Positions 55,149 to 64,000 of a stretch of 64,000 nt of DNA are shown here, piece by piece. The stretch spans positions 1-64,000 of the forward strand of contig NZ_MAXF01000052.1 of assembly GCF_001704635.1 (NCBI RefSeq). Direction: 5' to 3'. Each line of letters opens with the position of its first letter. Position 1 is the stretch's first letter. The translations under genes and the position numbers were made by a program. Source of the stretch: Streptomyces sparsogenes (GTDB lineage Bacteria; Actinomycetota; Actinomycetes; Streptomycetales; Streptomycetaceae). A model generated the notes under the pieces. That model was given only the letters and a program-made list of their open reading frames with translations. It was not told the DNA's origin and did not search any database.

Positions 55149-55193
55149 CCGCGCCACTCTCGTTAGGGTTACCGGCTTCACTGGCTGGGCGGG

Positions 55194-56354
55194 TCAGCCC
55201 TGCCGGATGACCAGTCTGCCACCCTCCCGGCGGACCTCCACGCGGCCGGGGAGGTTGAGGGGCCGCTGACCGCGCCAGCCGGTGATCAGCCGGTCCACCT
55301 CTTCGATGTGGCGGGCGAAGAGCGAACCGGCGGGGGCGCCCGCGGCGATGGCGGCGCGGCGCAGCACCCGGCGGCGGACGGCGGTGGGCAGGGCGTGCAG
55401 CCCGACGGCGTCGAGCTCGACGAGGTCCGTGCCTGGGGCCGGGGCGCCCCCGGCCCCGGCGGTGCCGGCGGAGGCCCGGTCGGTGGATGCCCGGCCGGTG
55501 GATGCGGTCGCGGCGGGGGCGGCTCCGGCGGGGGGCAGATCGGTGCGTACCTCCGCCTCCGCCCGGGCCGCCCAGGCGTCGAGGGCGTCCGCGTCGTCGC
55601 GGGAGAGCTGGGCGGTGCGGGCGAGCGCCTCCACGACGCCCTTGCCGAGGGCCTTCTCCAGGACGGGCAGCGCCTCGTGGCGGACCCGGGAGCGGGTGTA
55701 GGCGGGGTCCACGTTGTGCGGGTCGTCCCATACGGGCAGCGACTGGGCCAGGCACGCGCGGCGGACGGTCTGCCGGTCCAGCCGCAGGAAGGGGCGGCGG
55801 TAGCGGCCCTGCGCGCCGGAGACCTGGGCCATGCCGGACAGGGAGCGGATGCCGGAGCCGCGGGCCAGCCCCAGCAGGACCGTCTCGGCCTGGTCGTCGC
55901 GGGTGTGGCCGAGCAGCACGGCGACCGCGCCGTGGCGCTCGGCGGCGGCGTCGAGGGCGGCGTAGCGCGCGTCACGGGCGGCGGCCTCGGGGCCGCCTTC
56001 CCGGCCGACGGACACCGCGACGGACTCGACCGGCTCCAGGCCGAGCAGCCGCAGCCGCTCGGCGACCTCGGCGGCGCGCACGTCGGAGCCGGCCTGCAGG
56101 CCGTGGTCGACGGTGACCCCCCCGGCACGCAGCCCGAGCTTGGGGGCTTCGAAGGCGAGGGCGGAGGCGAGTGCCATCGAGTCGGCGCCGCCGGAGCAGG
56201 CGACGAGGACGAGGGGCGCGGCGCCGCCGGTGAGGGCCGGGGCGGAGGCGAGGGCGGGCTGCGGGGGAGGCGAGGTCGGGAAGTCGACGAGTACGTCGTG
56301 GAGGACGCGGCGGACCGCCAGGCGTATCGCGGCGACCGCTGGATGGGGACCCAT
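55194..56354 (-). CDS. tilS: tRNA(Ile)-lysidine synthase TilS
   Basis: 386 residues. Modifies C34 of the CAU-anticodon tRNA-Ile to lysidine so it reads AUA. The N-type ATP pyrophosphatase loop is SGGADS (54-59). Further motifs: [60 protein letters not shown]. The C-terminal region has a Pro/Ala/Ser/Thr-rich insert of about 40 residues ([16 protein letters not shown]). Start at ATG 56354. Confidence 0.94.
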   Translation of the reverse strand: MGPHPAVAAIRLAVRRVLHDVLVDFPTSPPPQPALASAPALTGGAAPLVLVACSGGADSMALASALAFEAPKLGLRAGGVTVDHGLQAGSDVRAAEVAERLRLLGLEPVESVAVSVGREGGPEAAARDARYAALDAAAERHGAVAVLLGHTRDDQAETVLLGLARGSGIRSLSGMAQVSGAQGRYRRPFLRLDRQTVRRACLAQSLPVWDDPHNVDPAYTRSRVRHEALPVLEKALGKGVVEALARTAQLSRDDADALDAWAARAEAEVRTDLPPAGAAPAATASTGRASTDRASAGTAGAGGAPAPGTDLVELDAVGLHALPTAVRRRVLRRAAIAAGAPAGSLFARHIEEVDRLITGWRGQRPLNLPGRVEVRREGGRLVIRQG

Positions 56355-56558
56355 GTCCGTTTCCCATCTGTCGTTCGAGGGGGTGCCTCGGGGCCGTTAC
56401 GAGGATGTCGTCACGCTGAGTACGTCGATGGTGACAGAAGCGAGCTGTTCCCCGAGCATCGCACGCCTACCCGTCGCTCACGGTCCCTCGGACGAGTGAT
56501 TAACCGGGTCATTCTCCCGGCGCCGGTTGCGCCCGTACGCCGCCGGTCGCGCCCGTGA

Positions 56559-57692
56559 TTACGGCTCCGTCCTCCGGTGCACCCGCGCGACCCAGTCCGC
56601 GGGTTTGCTGATCTCCGCCTTGGTCGGAAGTGTGTTCGGGGAGGTCCAGACCCGGTTGAAGCCGTCCATCCCGACCTGGTCCACGACGGCCCGTACGAAC
56701 CGCTCCCCGTCCCGGTACTGTCGCAGCTTGGCGTCCAGCCCCAGCAGCTTGCGCAGCGCCTGGTCGAGCCGGCCGGCGCCGCTGGCCCGGCGCTTCTGGA
56801 ACTTCTCGCGGATCTCCGCGACGGACGGCACGACCTCGGGCCCCACGCCGTCCATCACATAGTCCGCGTGGCCCTCGAGCAGCGACATCACGGCGGTCAG
56901 CCGGCCGAGGATCTCCCGCTGGGCCGGGGTCTGCACCAGCTCGATGATGGAGGGCGTGCTGCCCTCCCGGTCGCCGTCCGCCTCCGGCCGGCCGCCGCCC
57001 AGGGACTGGACGGCCTCCCGGAACCGCTCCAGGAGGGTGGCCGGGTCCACCTCGGTCTCCCCGAGGAAGGCCTGGATCTCGGACTCGATGTGGTCGCGCA
57101 GCCAGGGCACCGCCGTGAACTGGGTGCGGTGCGTCTCCTCGTGGAGGCACACCCACAGCCGGAAGTCGTGCGGGGCGACGTCCAGCTCCCGCTCGACGTG
57201 CACCACGTTGGGCGCCACCAGCAGCAGCCGCCCGCCGCCCGAGGAGGCGGGCAGCTCGCGGGACGGCGGCGCGAAGGTCTCGTACTGGCCCAGCACCCGG
57301 GAGGCCAGGAAGGACAGCAGCATCCCCAGCTCCACCCCGGTGACCTTGCCGCCGACCGCGCTCAGCACGGCGCCGCCGGGCAGGCCGCCGCGCCGGTCCC
57401 GCATCTTGCCCAGCAGGGGCTTGAGGACCTCGCGGAAGCCCGCCACGTTCGCCTTGATCCAGCCCGCCCGGTCCACGACGAGAACCGGGGTGTCCGAGTC
57501 CGGTCCGCCCGCGGGGGCCATCCGGGTGAATCCCCGGACGTGCTCCTCCGACACCTTGGCGTACCGGCGCAGCTCCGCGACGACGGCGCGCGCCTCGTCG
57601 CGGCTCACGTCGGGGCCCGGCCGCACCAGCCGGGTCGCGGTCGCGACCGCGAGGTTCCAGTCGACCATCTCGGCACCACCGATGCTCGTCAT
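56559..57692 (-). CDS. Zinc-dependent metalloprotease-like protein (DUF2342)
   Basis: 377 residues. Motif HEETHR (HExxH type) with downstream LEGHADYVMDGVG supplying a probable third ligand. Family segments: VDWNLAVATATRLVRPGP, VLVVDRAGWIKANVAGF, LLLVAPNVVHVERELDVAPHDFRLWVCL. Sometimes annotated as F420-biosynthesis associated, without firm evidence. TACCGT lies six bases before ATG 57692, suggesting a leaderless mRNA. Proteolytic activity is inferred from the motif only. Confidence 0.85.
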   Translation of the reverse strand: MTSIGGAEMVDWNLAVATATRLVRPGPDVSRDEARAVVAELRRYAKVSEEHVRGFTRMAPAGGPDSDTPVLVVDRAGWIKANVAGFREVLKPLLGKMRDRRGGLPGGAVLSAVGGKVTGVELGMLLSFLASRVLGQYETFAPPSRELPASSGGGRLLLVAPNVVHVERELDVAPHDFRLWVCLHEETHRTQFTAVPWLRDHIESEIQAFLGETEVDPATLLERFREAVQSLGGGRPEADGDREGSTPSIIELVQTPAQREILGRLTAVMSLLEGHADYVMDGVGPEVVPSVAEIREKFQKRRASGAGRLDQALRKLLGLDAKLRQYRDGERFVRAVVDQVGMDGFNRVWTSPNTLPTKAEISKPADWVARVHRRTEP

Positions 57693-57740
57693 GGCTTCAC
57701 GGTACGTGGCACAGGGCCCATCCGGGAGGCGACGAGGGCA

Positions 57741-59318
57741 TCAGCGGCAGCCGCAGTTCGCGAGTGCGGACGCCATGCGGTCCAGCGCGCGCTGTGCGCC
57801 CTGGGGGTCCGTGGTTCCGTTCGTCATGAACGCGAAGACCAGAAGGCGGCCGTCCGCGTCCACGACGGTGCCGGCGAGCGTGTTGACGCCCGTCAGGGTC
57901 CCGGTCTTGGCGCGGACCACGCCCCGGCCGACGGCGTCCCGCGCGTAGCGGCCGCGCAGCGTCCCGGTGAAGCCGGCCACCGGCAGGCCGGTGAGGACCG
58001 GGCGCAGCTCGGGGTGGTCGGGGTCGGCGGCGCGCACCAGGACCTGGGCGAGCAGGGCCGCGGACACATGGTCGGCGCGGTCCAGGCCGCTGCCGTCGGC
58101 GATACGGGCGCCGGACAGCGGCAGCCGGAGCGCGCGCAGCCGGGCCGTGACGGCCCGCCCCGCGCCGTCGAAGGTCGCGGGCTCGCCGCCGGCGATGGCG
58201 GTCTGCCGGGCGAGGGCCTCGGCGATGTCGTTGTCGCTGTTGGTCAGCATCCGCTCGACCAGGGCGGACAGCGGCTGGGAGCGGACGGTGGCCAGCGCCG
58301 TCGCCCCGTCCTTCCCGCCCTTCGCGGCCTTCCCGCTCTTCCCGGCCTTGGCGGGCCGGGGCTCGCCGCGCACCTCGATGCCCCGGTCGCGCAGCATCGA
58401 GGCGAACGCCCGCGCCGCGTCGGCGGCGGGGTCCTCGGAGCGGGGCGCCGGGCCGTGGTCGCTGTCGTCGAGGCGGCCCTCATCGATCATGAGGGGGGTG
58501 ACGGGCGAGATGTTCTCGTTGGGGCCGATCGGGTGCAGGTCCGGGCCCGAGTAGAGCGAGGTGTCGTAGCCGAGCCGGACGCTCTCGGTGCCGCTCTTCC
58601 TGAGCGCGGCGGCGGTCCTGTCGGCCAGCCGGCGCAGGCCGGCCGGGTGGTCGGCGCCCTTGACGGGGTGGGCGGTGAGGGTGGGGTCGCCGCCGCCGAC
58701 CAGCACGATGCGGTCCCCGTCCCCGGCCTTCCCGTCGCCGTCGGGGCCGACGACGGTGGTCCGGATGCGGTGGTCGGGCCCGAGGGCGGAGAGGGCCGCG
58801 ACGCCGGTCGCCAGCTTGATGATCGAGGCGGGCACGGCCTGGGTGTCCGCCCGCGCCCCGTAGACCTGTCGCCCGGTCGCCGCGTCCACGACGGACACCG
58901 AGCGCGGCCGGCCCAGCGCGCCGTCGTCCAGGAGCGGCTCCAGCGCGTCGGCCAGGCCCGCCCCGGTGGGCCGCGGGACCGCGTCGTCGCCGCTGTCCGG
59001 CGAGGGCGCGACGGCGGCGGTGCCCAGGGGGGCCAGGACGGGCGAGGCGCTCGGCACGGCGCGCGACGGGCCGCCGTGACGCTCGCCACCTGTGGCCGTA
59101 CTCCCGGCGGCCCGGGCCCGCTCGGCCGTACGCTGCCCGGAGTCCCACGGCCCGGCCGCGAACACCGACGCGACCGCCACCACCAGGCCGACGACGGCGG
59201 AGACCGCCGACAGTCGCCACGTACGCCGCTGCTCCACCGTGGCGCTCCGCCACCGGCCCGTGGCGCTCTGCCATCGGTTCTGCCACCACCTGACCTGCCA
59301 CGATCTGGCTTCAGGCAC
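57741..59318 (-). CDS. dacB: D-alanyl-D-alanine carboxypeptidase/endopeptidase (PBP4, DacB)
   Basis: 525 residues. Class C low-molecular-mass penicillin-binding protein that trims or cuts peptidoglycan peptides. Active-site motifs: SIIK (SxxK), TNSDND (SDN) and RAKTGTLTG (KTG). N-terminal membrane anchor ([20 protein letters not shown]) followed by a disordered linker, and a Lys/Gly-rich stretch ([15 protein letters not shown]) inside the domain insert. GTG 59318 preceded by AAGGGG. A longer frame to 59363 exists. Confidence 0.92.
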   Translation of the reverse strand: MPEARSWQVRWWQNRWQSATGRWRSATVEQRRTWRLSAVSAVVGLVVAVASVFAAGPWDSGQRTAERARAAGSTATGGERHGGPSRAVPSASPVLAPLGTAAVAPSPDSGDDAVPRPTGAGLADALEPLLDDGALGRPRSVSVVDAATGRQVYGARADTQAVPASIIKLATGVAALSALGPDHRIRTTVVGPDGDGKAGDGDRIVLVGGGDPTLTAHPVKGADHPAGLRRLADRTAAALRKSGTESVRLGYDTSLYSGPDLHPIGPNENISPVTPLMIDEGRLDDSDHGPAPRSEDPAADAARAFASMLRDRGIEVRGEPRPAKAGKSGKAAKGGKDGATALATVRSQPLSALVERMLTNSDNDIAEALARQTAIAGGEPATFDGAGRAVTARLRALRLPLSGARIADGSGLDRADHVSAALLAQVLVRAADPDHPELRPVLTGLPVAGFTGTLRGRYARDAVGRGVVRAKTGTLTGVNTLAGTVVDADGRLLVFAFMTNGTTDPQGAQRALDRMASALANCGCR

Positions 59319-59404
59319 GTCGGACCAGCCCCTTTCGCCACCACACACCTGCGTGGGGGACACTTAATCACCAGACGTATGTGTTGATCATGGAGGAGCC
59401 ACCC

Positions 59405-59899
59405 GTGGAGTTCGACGTCACCATCGAGATCCCGAAGGGTTCGCGCAACAAGTACGAGGTGGACCACGAGACGGGGCGCATCCGTCTCGACCGTCGACTC
59501 TTCACTTCGACCAGCTACCCGGCTGATTACGGCTTTGTGGAGAACACCCTCGGCGAGGACGGCGACCCGCTGGACGCGCTGGTCATCCTGGACGAGCCGA
59601 CCTTCCCCGGATGCCTGATCAAGTGCCGTGCGATCGGCATGTTCCGGATGACCGACGAGGCGGGTGGCGACGACAAGCTGCTGTGTGTGCCGGCGTCGGA
59701 CCCGCGTGTCGAGCACCTGCGTGACATTCACCACGTTTCGGAGTTCGACCGCCTGGAGATCCAGCACTTCTTCGAGGTCTACAAGGACCTGGAGCCGGGC
59801 AAGTCGGTCGAGGGGGCCAACTGGGTGGGCCGCGCCGAGGCCGAGGCCGAGGTCGAGGCGTCCATCAAGCGCCTGGAGGCCGCGGGCGGCGCCCACTGA
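59405..59899 (+). CDS. ppa: Inorganic pyrophosphatase (family I)
   Basis: 164 residues. Hydrolyses pyrophosphate released by biosynthesis. Motifs: [44 protein letters not shown] with the metal-binding Asp residues, and [16 protein letters not shown] 59405 has GGAGG eight bases upstream; the in-frame TTG 59381 is unlikely. Followed by a strong terminator. Confidence 0.96.
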   Translation: MEFDVTIEIPKGSRNKYEVDHETGRIRLDRRLFTSTSYPADYGFVENTLGEDGDPLDALVILDEPTFPGCLIKCRAIGMFRMTDEAGGDDKLLCVPASDPRVEHLRDIHHVSEFDRLEIQHFFEVYKDLEPGKSVEGANWVGRAEAEAEVEASIKRLEAAGGAH

Positions 59900-59929
59900 G
59901 CGCGCTGAGCCCTGACGCAGCTTGACGCA

Positions 59930-59960
59930 GGGGCGGGCCGGAGTCGATCCGGCCCGCCCC
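59930..59960. terminator. Bidirectional terminator between ppa and the ThrE gene
   Basis: Perfect 13-bp stem GGGGCGGGCCGGA with loop GTCGA, 30 bp after the ppa stop and 30 bp after the convergent gene's stop, followed by TCGTGCG. Confidence 0.8.
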
Positions 59961-59989
59961 TCGTGCGTGCCCCTCGTGCCTGCCGGGCC

Positions 59990-61696
59990 TCAGAAGCCGC
60001 GGGTGCGCTTGGCGGCGCGCCGGCCCGAGGACTCGCCCTCGAGCCGCGGTGCCTTCAGGAAAAGACGCGCCGCCTCGTTGCCCAGGTTCACCCCGATGGC
60101 GATGGCCAGGGCCAGCGCCGCCGCCTGGGTGAGATGGGCGATCCCGCGGTCCATATTGCCCTGGGCCAGCGCGAGCAGACCGAAGTACGTGGCGCTACCG
60201 GGCAGCAGCGGCCCGATGGCGGCCGTGACGTACGGCAGCGCGGACGCGTAGCGGTAGCGGGACAGCAGCTGGCCGAAGAGGCCGACCAGCCCGGCGGCGA
60301 CGGTCGTCGCGGCGACGGCGGGGACCTTCGCGGTGTCGTGCAGCGCGCCGTAGACGACCCAGGCCACCCCGCCGTTGAGGGTCGCGAACAGCACGGTGTG
60401 ACGTTCCTGCTGGAGCAGGATGGAGAAGGTCAGCGCGAGCAGCATCGCCGCGAGGATCTGCGTCACCGGTCGATCGACGTGGCGCAGCGCCGCCTCCGGG
60501 TTGAGCTTGGCGTCGAGCTGGAGGCCCCCGTACAGCACGGTCAGCACCCCGCACACGATGCCGACGATCAGATAGCCGACCTCCAGGAGCCGGGCGGCCG
60601 CGGTGATGTAATAGCCGGTCAGCCCGTCCTGGACGCCCGCCACCAGGGCCCGCCCGGGGATCAGCGCGAACAGCCCACCGGTGATCACCGCGGAGGCCTG
60701 GAGCCCGACCCCCGCCAAGCTGAGCGCGACGCCCATCGCGGCGGGCGGCATCGCCGCGGCCACGAACTGGTAGAACTCCGGCAGCCCGCGCCCCGAGGCC
60801 AGCCAGGCCAGCCGGTCGCCGAGCATCGCGCCGACCGCCGCCGCGAAGAACACCGGCCAGTCGCCGCCGACCAGCATGCTCGCCGCGCCGGCCAGCGCGC
60901 CGCCGGCCACGGTGAGCGCCCACCCGGGGTAGGGGTGGCGGTTACGGCGGATCTCGGCGAGCCGGCGGTAGGCCTCCTCCAGGGTGAAGTCCTCGCTGGA
61001 AGTGATGTCGTCGACCAGGCGGAAGACGGCGGAGAGCCGGGTGTAGTCGGTGCCCCGGCGGCGCACGGTCCGGCTGGCGGTGATCGGGTCGTCGACGAGC
61101 GAGGGCTGGTAGCTGACCGACAGCAGGGTGAAGGTCACGGTCGGCTCGCAGCGGTCGAGGCCGTACGCGTGCGCCACCCCGAACATCGCCGCCTCGACGT
61201 CCTCGGCCCCCTCCCCGCCCGCGAGCAGCAGCTCGCCGATGCGCAGGGTCAGGTCGAGCACGCGCGGCGCGGCGGGTCCCGCCTCGTCCTGCCGCTCCTG
61301 GCGCTCGGGGGCCGGGCGCTCGCTGATCGGCATGCGCAGCATGGTGCGCATCCGGTCCTGCCAGGGGGTGTCCTTGGTGAGCCGGACGACGGGGATGCCG
61401 TCCGGCGGGGTGAACGCCGGGAAGTTCGCGCCCTGGCCGGCCTGCGTGCCGGTCCTGACCCCTGCGGGCGGCACGAAGGCCGAGCCCTCCGTATCGGAGG
61501 CGGGCTCCGCGGTCAGCCCCTCGGGGACGGCGAACTCGGAGGTCGGGTGGTCGTCCTCGGGCAGGGGCGGCAGCGGCACCCCCAGCGGAGGGGTGAAGGC
61601 GCTGCGGGCCTCGTCCGACAGCGGCTTGCGGCTCCCGGCCGCGTCCGCTTCCGACACGCTCGTACCGCGCTGACCGCGCTGACCCTCGGACCCCAC
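59990..61696 (-). CDS. ThrE-family threonine/serine exporter with a long soluble N-terminus
   Basis: 568 residues. The ThrE/ThrE_2 domains are fused, as in corynebacterial ThrE: ILDLTLRIGELLLAGGEGAEDVEAAMFGVAHAYGL-like N-terminal region (here VLDLTLRIG), then about ten membrane helices. The first about 130 residues are disordered and contain three copies of AF(T/V)PPxG(V/I), at SAFTPPLGVP, SAFVPPAGVR and AFTPPDGIP. GTG 61696 is chosen for its AGGAGCGAGGAG upstream; ATG 61747 is possible. Substrate from family knowledge. Confidence 0.85.
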   Translation of the reverse strand: MGSEGQRGQRGTSVSEADAAGSRKPLSDEARSAFTPPLGVPLPPLPEDDHPTSEFAVPEGLTAEPASDTEGSAFVPPAGVRTGTQAGQGANFPAFTPPDGIPVVRLTKDTPWQDRMRTMLRMPISERPAPERQERQDEAGPAAPRVLDLTLRIGELLLAGGEGAEDVEAAMFGVAHAYGLDRCEPTVTFTLLSVSYQPSLVDDPITASRTVRRRGTDYTRLSAVFRLVDDITSSEDFTLEEAYRRLAEIRRNRHPYPGWALTVAGGALAGAASMLVGGDWPVFFAAAVGAMLGDRLAWLASGRGLPEFYQFVAAAMPPAAMGVALSLAGVGLQASAVITGGLFALIPGRALVAGVQDGLTGYYITAAARLLEVGYLIVGIVCGVLTVLYGGLQLDAKLNPEAALRHVDRPVTQILAAMLLALTFSILLQQERHTVLFATLNGGVAWVVYGALHDTAKVPAVAATTVAAGLVGLFGQLLSRYRYASALPYVTAAIGPLLPGSATYFGLLALAQGNMDRGIAHLTQAAALALAIAIGVNLGNEAARLFLKAPRLEGESSGRRAAKRTRGF

Positions 61697-61836
61697 GTCT
61701 CCTCGCTCCTCACCCCGCCTTGTGTGCGTGTGTACCCCGGCCACCATGCACTATGGCGGCCACCGAGCCCATTGTGCGGGTCGGCGGCCGCCATACGAAG
61801 AGCGGGTGCGGGGGGTGTGGGGCCAGGGCGGCGGCG

Positions 61837-62538
61837 TCAGCGCTTGGCGTGGCGGCCGCGCGGCGCCGGGCCCGCGGGGCCCCGGGCGCCCGTCGGCTCG
61901 GCCGACGCCGCCTCCTTCTTGGCCTTGCCGCGGCCGCGGAGGAACTCGATCACGATCGGGATCACCGACAGCAGCACGATCCCGACCAGGATCAGCTCGA
62001 TGTGCTGGTGGACGAAGTCGATCTTCCCCAGCGCGGCCCCGAGCAGGGTGACGCCCACGCCCCACGCGACGCCGCCGATCACGTTGAACAGGATGAAGGA
62101 GCGGTAGTTCATCCGGCTCACACCGGCGATGATCGGCGTGAAGGTGCGCACGATCGGCACGAAGCGGGCCAGGATCAGCGACTTCGGCCCGTGCTTCTCG
62201 AAGAACTCATGCGCCTTCTCCACGTTCTCCTGCTTGAACAGCTTGGAGTCGGGGCGGCGGAAGAGCGAGGGGCCGACCTTCCGGCCGAAGAGATATCCGG
62301 CCTGGTCACCCAGGATCGCGGCGGCGGCGACCGCGACGCAGACCAGCCACAGATCCTGCTTGATCACATGGGTGGTGACCAGCATGCCCGTGGTGAACAG
62401 CAGCGAGTCGCCCGGCAGGAAGAAGCCGATGAGCAGGCCCGACTCCGCGAAGACGATGGCCAGGACGCCGAGCAGGCCGAAGGTGTTGATCAGATAGTCG
62501 GGGTCCAGCCAGCTGGGGCCGAGCGCGAGAGTGGTCAC
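61837..62538 (-). CDS. DedA-family membrane protein
   Basis: 233 residues of the DedA/VTT superfamily, whose members flip polyprenyl phosphate or phospholipids. Motifs: FAESGLLIGFFLPGDSLLFTTGML, GDQAGYLFGRKVGPSLF, and FEKHGPKSLILARFVPIVRTFTPIIAGVSRMNYRSF with the conserved Arg residues. GTG 62538 is preceded by AGGAG nine bases upstream. C-terminus basic. Confidence 0.9.
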   Translation of the reverse strand: MTTLALGPSWLDPDYLINTFGLLGVLAIVFAESGLLIGFFLPGDSLLFTTGMLVTTHVIKQDLWLVCVAVAAAAILGDQAGYLFGRKVGPSLFRRPDSKLFKQENVEKAHEFFEKHGPKSLILARFVPIVRTFTPIIAGVSRMNYRSFILFNVIGGVAWGVGVTLLGAALGKIDFVHQHIELILVGIVLLSVIPIVIEFLRGRGKAKKEAASAEPTGARGPAGPAPRGRHAKR

Positions 62539-62670
62539 GGGTGACAGGCTCCTGGGTCGAGGGGTGCAGGCTCGTGCGAGGCCCGGCCGCAGGGTTGGGG
62601 CGGACTGGGGGGTCTTCACAGTGTGCCGCCCAAAGCTATCAACGCCGTGTGCGTTCCCTCGGTTCCCGCT

Positions 62671-62757
62671 GGCCGTACGCCCCGGCCCCGGCGGGGGCGA
62701 GGCGTACGGCGCGGTGGGGCTGGGCGTACGGCGCGGCGGGCGCGGCGTACGGCCCGG
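62671..62757. repeat. GGCGTACGG repeats between tipA and the DedA gene
   Basis: GGCGTACGGCGCGG at 62701 and 62723, GGCGTACGGCCCGG at 62744, and an inverted copy (GGCCGTACGCC) at 62671. Lies just beyond the tipA stop; may form alternative hairpins that end tipA transcripts. Confidence 0.5.
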
Positions 62758-62765
62758 CGGACGGG

Positions 62766-63524
62766 CTAGCCGTGGCGGGCGGTGTTGGCCGCGATGGCGT
62801 CGCGCAGGAACTCGGCCGCCCCGGGCCGGATCGAGTCGTAGAACTCCCGGAACCGCTCGTCGGTCACATACGTCTCGCCGATCCCCCGGTGGATCTCGAA
62901 GGTGCACTCGTAGAACCACGTGGAGATGTGGCGCCGGTGCTCCTCGGCCATGTCCATCGCCCGCTCGCCGGAGGCCGGCTCCCCCTCCTCCATGAGCGCG
63001 GCGAACCGGGCGCTCCAGTCGGCGACCTCGGCCTGGATGCGCCGCCAGTCCTCCTTGGTGTAGCCGGCGGTGCGCCGCTGGGTCTCGGCGTACGTCTCGG
63101 TGCCGCCCCAGCGCCGCTCGGCCTCCTCCGCGTAGGCCTCGGGGTCCTTGGCCCCGAAGAGCTCGAACTTCTCCTCGGGCGTGAGGTTGATGCCCATCTT
63201 CCGTGCCTCCATGGCGTGTTCGACGGCGGCAGCCATCTTCTGGAGCCTTTCGATCCGCGCGGTCAGCAGCCGGTGCTGACGCCGCAGGTGCTCCTGCGGA
63301 TCCGCGTCCGGGTCGTCCAGCAGGACCGCCACCTCGTCGAGCGGGAAGCCGAGCTCCCGGTAGAACAGGATCTGCTGCAGCCGGTCGAGGTCGGCGTCGT
63401 CGTAACGCCGGTGCCCGGCCCGGCTGCGGGCGCTCGGGCACAGCAGCCCGATCTCGTCGTAGTGGTGCAGGGTCCGCACCGTGATCCCGGCGAAGCCCGC
63501 GGTCTGTCCCACGGAGTAGCTCAT
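62766..63524 (-). CDS. tipA: TipA, MerR-family thiopeptide-sensing activator
   Basis: 252 residues. MerR winged helix MSYSVGQTAGFAGITVRTLHHYDEIGLLCPSARSRAGHRRYDDADLDRLQQILFYRELGFPLDEVAVLL, a coiled-coil dimer helix, and the TipAS drug-binding domain with Cys207 in WFYECTFEIHRG, the position that reacts with thiopeptides. An internal ATG at residue 110 (63197, MGINLTPEEKFELFG) corresponds to the known independent start of TipAS. AAGGAG precedes ATG 63524. Autoregulated through the palindrome upstream. Confidence 0.93.
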   Translation of the reverse strand: MSYSVGQTAGFAGITVRTLHHYDEIGLLCPSARSRAGHRRYDDADLDRLQQILFYRELGFPLDEVAVLLDDPDADPQEHLRRQHRLLTARIERLQKMAAAVEHAMEARKMGINLTPEEKFELFGAKDPEAYAEEAERRWGGTETYAETQRRTAGYTKEDWRRIQAEVADWSARFAALMEEGEPASGERAMDMAEEHRRHISTWFYECTFEIHRGIGETYVTDERFREFYDSIRPGAAEFLRDAIAANTARHG

Positions 63525-63556
63525 GGCCCGTCCGCTCCTTCCTCGGTACGCGCTCC

Positions 63557-63587
63557 ACGGTGCGTCCTCACGTCGCGTGAGGTTCAA
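63557..63587 (-). promoter_or_regulatory. tipA promoter with MerR-type palindrome
   Basis: On the minus strand, TTGAAC (63587-63582) and CACCGT (63562-63557) are separated by 19 bp, the long spacer typical of MerR-activated promoters. The spacer contains the perfect palindrome CCTCACG-CGA-CGTGAGG (63566-63582), resembling the known tipA operator. Confidence 0.7.
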
Positions 63588-63644
63588 GTCCGTATCCCGG
63601 AAACTCGCTGGGACGGGTCCGGGGCTGCTGGCATCCTGCCTGCT

Positions 63645-64000
63645 GTGCTGGGGATAACGGATCTTTCGACGTATCTGGCGGGCCTTGCCCTGATCATCCT
63701 GCTGCCGGGGCCGAACTCGCTGTATGTGGTCTCGGTCGCCGCCCGCCGCGGTGTGCGCAGCGGATACCGGGCGGCGCTGGGCGTGGTGTGTGGGGACACG
63801 GTGCTGATGGTCCTGTCGGCGGGCGGGGTGGCCTCGCTGCTGCAGGCGAGCCCGACGCTGTTCACCGTGGTGAAGTTCACCGGCGCCGGCTATCTGAGCT
63901 GGCTGGCGGTGGGCATGCTGCGCGGGGCGTGGGGGCTGTGGCGGGCCCGGGGCGCGCGCGGGGAAGGGGGCCTCGAGGCGCGGGCGGCGGCCGTCGCGGG
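63645..64000 (+). CDS. LysE/RhtB-family amino-acid exporter, truncated by the window end
   Basis: The first about 118 residues of a LysE-type translocator: TDLSTYLAGLALIILLPGPNSLYVVSVAARRGVRSGYRAALGVVCGDTVLM, with the family PGPNSLYV motif and conserved GxxxG-rich helices. GTG 63645 start, no clear ribosome-binding site. Divergent from tipA, so its promoter lies in the same 120 bp. The 3' end is outside the window. Confidence 0.85.
   Translation, partial: MLGITDLSTYLAGLALIILLPGPNSLYVVSVAARRGVRSGYRAALGVVCGDTVLMVLSAGGVASLLQASPTLFTVVKFTGAGYLSWLAVGMLRGAWGLWRARGARGEGGLEARAAAVA

Overview
The window is chromosomal DNA from a high-GC actinomycete, almost certainly a Streptomyces. The signs are dense GC-rich coding, frequent GTG starts, 1-4 bp start/stop overlaps, and marker genes typical of the genus: sigE-cseABC, lsr2, a lone second nuoD, an ftsH/hpt/tilS block and tipA. 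The gene order resembles, from memory, the S. coelicolor core segment running from mutY/sigE to tipA. I have not aligned it, and the species is not determined.

Layout. (1) 0-5 kb: mutY, then the cell-envelope stress operon sigE-cseA-cseB-cseC (sigma factor, lipoprotein, response regulator, sensor kinase). (2) 5-19.6 kb: an accessory block with a drug-efflux MFS gene and divergent TetR regulator, an M23 endopeptidase, a large NACHT-LRR (bacterial NLR-like) NTPase, a MarR-GNAT fusion, a DUF4097 protein with a divergent IS30-HTH/MarR-like regulator, an aldo/keto reductase, a secreted I36-type protein, an arginase-fold protein, and a second MFS gene with an HxlR regulator. (3) 19.7-26.4 kb: clpC, a conserved actinomycete gene, lsr2, an NAGS-like acetyltransferase, a BlaI-type repressor, a 58-aa membrane protein and a repeat-rich protein. 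(4) 26.6-35.6 kb: a surface protein, then one tightly coupled cofactor operon on the minus strand (DUF2520-panC-nadB-nadC-coaX) and a threonine-aldolase-like enzyme. (5) 35.6-41.3 kb: a NarL-type two-component pair, an NDUFAF7/MidA-like methyltransferase followed by a stand-alone nuoD, and a coiled-coil membrane protein. (6) 41.4-48.3 kb: an osmoprotectant ABC importer, and an esterase divergent from an MprF-type aminoacyl-lipid transferase. (7) 48.4-52.2 kb: folate genes folP, folB, folK and folE. (8) 52.3-64 kb: ftsH, hpt, tilS, a DUF2342 metalloprotease, dacB, ppa, a ThrE-type exporter, a DedA protein, tipA and a truncated LysE exporter.

The strongest leads for new biology are four. One is the methyltransferase/NuoD pair, which looks like an enzyme next to its own substrate. 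The second is the single-gene NACHT-LRR protein, a candidate phage-defence NLR. The third is the divergent esterase/aminoacyl-lipid synthase pair. The fourth is a set of clear palindromic or phased operators (TetR, MarR, IS30-HTH regulator, HxlR, TipA, a ClgR-like box, and 11-bp phased repeats before sigE and ftsH). About ten genes share a TAnnnT-like hexamer exactly six bases before the start codon, suggesting leaderless mRNAs. Many core proteins carry low-complexity tails or inserts encoded by short tandem DNA repeats. I see no tRNA, rRNA, CRISPR array, insertion sequence or prophage.
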